Source: Winogradskyella undariae | GTDB lineage: Bacteria; Bacteroidota; Bacteroidia; Flavobacteriales; Flavobacteriaceae | DNA length: 64,000 bases | Assembly: GCF_013285155.1 (NCBI RefSeq) | Contig: NZ_JABTEL010000003.1 | Location: 186,001-250,000 of the forward strand | Direction of reading: 5' to 3' | Shown here: piece by piece, positions 63,545 through 64,000 of the stretch | Position numbering within the stretch: the stretch's first letter is position 1 | Layout of the letters: every line of letters starts with the position of its first letter | The notes under the pieces: model-generated | Databases searched by the model: none | Told to the model about the DNA's origin: nothing | The model's input: only the letters and a program-made list of their open reading frames with translations | Made by a program: the position numbers and the translations under genes

Positions 63545-64000
63545 TTGAAGGATTTTAAAAAAATATCCATAGTTACCCCTACCTATAATCAAGGGCAATA
63601 CATAGAAGAGACCATTAAGTCTGTATTAGACCAGAATTACCCTAACCTAGAATTCATTATCATGGATGGAGGGAGTACGGATAATACAGTTGAGGTTATT
63701 AAGAAATATGAAGAACACCTTACCTATTGGGTCAGCGAACCAGATAAAGGACAAGCTAATGCCATTAATAAAGGTTTAAAACGTTGTACTGGCGAAATTT
63801 TTAATTGGTTAAATTCTGATGATTATTTAGCTCCTAATGCGTTACTAAATATAGCCAAAGCATTTTCTGAACCAAACACCTCTGCTGTGGCAGGCAGAAC
63901 CACCTATTTTGAAGATGGTGTTTATCAAGAACCCGAACAGTTATCTAATTTATCTCCAAGGGGATTAATGTTTTGGGAAGAAGGTACCGTTTTTGTTCAG
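63545..64000 (+). CDS. GT2-family glycosyltransferase, 3' end outside window
   Basis: The frame runs from TTG 63545 (no ATG after the in-frame stop at 63530-63532) to the right edge, about 152 residues. KISIVTPTYNQGQYIEETI, MDGGSTDNTVEVIKKY, SEPDKGQANAINKGL and the metal site NSDDYLAPNAL identify a GT2 enzyme of the polysaccharide type. Its first 25 bases of homology match the stub at 60911-60935. It belongs to the same locus. Confidence 0.88.
   Translation, partial: MKDFKKISIVTPTYNQGQYIEETIKSVLDQNYPNLEFIIMDGGSTDNTVEVIKKYEEHLTYWVSEPDKGQANAINKGLKRCTGEIFNWLNSDDYLAPNALLNIAKAFSEPNTSAVAGRTTYFEDGVYQEPEQLSNLSPRGLMFWEEGTVFVQ

Overview
The window looks like a chromosomal segment of a marine member of the Bacteroidota, most likely family Flavobacteriaceae. 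The evidence is the AT-rich composition, a C-terminal type IX secretion (T9SS) sorting domain, paired DUF3857/transglutaminase-like exported proteins, TAnnTTTG-type (Bacteroidota -7) promoter motifs, few Shine-Dalgarno-like leaders and frequent TTG starts. No rRNA, tRNA, CRISPR array or transposase was seen.

Region 1 (1-7.7 kb, minus strand) is an exported-protein operon. It holds a large TPR + MORN-repeat protein, an intact transglutaminase-like DUF3857 protein and a second DUF3857 protein that lacks the catalytic triad and runs off the left edge. A small Ala/Asp-rich lipoprotein follows. Region 2 (7.9-25.2 kb) is mostly housekeeping and envelope functions: Kdo transferase (waaA), a sugar aminotransferase, galE, signal peptidase II (lspA), fabD, a COG2509-type flavoprotein, an S9 dipeptidyl-peptidase-like enzyme, an APP1-type phosphatase, a FUSC-family membrane protein, an FMN/Fe-S glutamate-synthase-like protein, DoxX and NhaA. 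Region 3 (25.3-32.2 kb) is a complete RND tripartite efflux operon, preceded by a GbsR/MarR-type regulator with a palindrome inside its promoter and followed by a TetR-type regulator. Region 4 (32.4-37 kb) holds an MscS channel, glutamate dehydrogenase, an MtfA-like (M90) peptidase and a small outer-membrane beta-barrel protein.

Region 5 (37.2-39.7 kb, minus strand) is the most unusual coding region. A 53-codon peptide with a hydrophobic leader and a short Pro/Gly/Asp tail ending in Ser lies 18 bp upstream of an HPr-kinase-like protein, which is followed by an NTP_transf_5 nucleotidyltransferase. This kinase/nucleotidyltransferase/short-peptide association is known from some lasso-peptide clusters, but the lasso cyclase and protease are absent here. 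A T9SS lamin-tail-domain protein lies upstream.

Region 6 (44 kb to the right edge, plus strand) is a surface-polysaccharide locus: gmd and fcl (GDP-L-fucose), DUF2061, cysC, cysD, cysN and cysQ (PAPS synthesis and PAP removal), a Wzm/Wzt ABC exporter, two sulfotransferase-like proteins, several glycosyltransferases, DUF1919, and an MBOAT/SGNH O-acylation pair. No PAPS reductase or sulfite reductase is present, so the cys genes probably supply PAPS for sulfating the glycan rather than sulfur for cysteine. The MBOAT gene is frameshifted at an A7 run. A 17-codon glycosyltransferase stub precedes it.

The intergenic DNA of region 6 carries several tandem arrays of short degenerate units that keep strict 7-, 8- or 11-nt phase. 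The 8-nt family (GGTGANNN) occurs in three arrays, one of them directly in front of a four-helix-bundle (S23/IVP-like) gene. The peptide/kinase cassette and these arrays are the best candidates for undescribed biology in the window.
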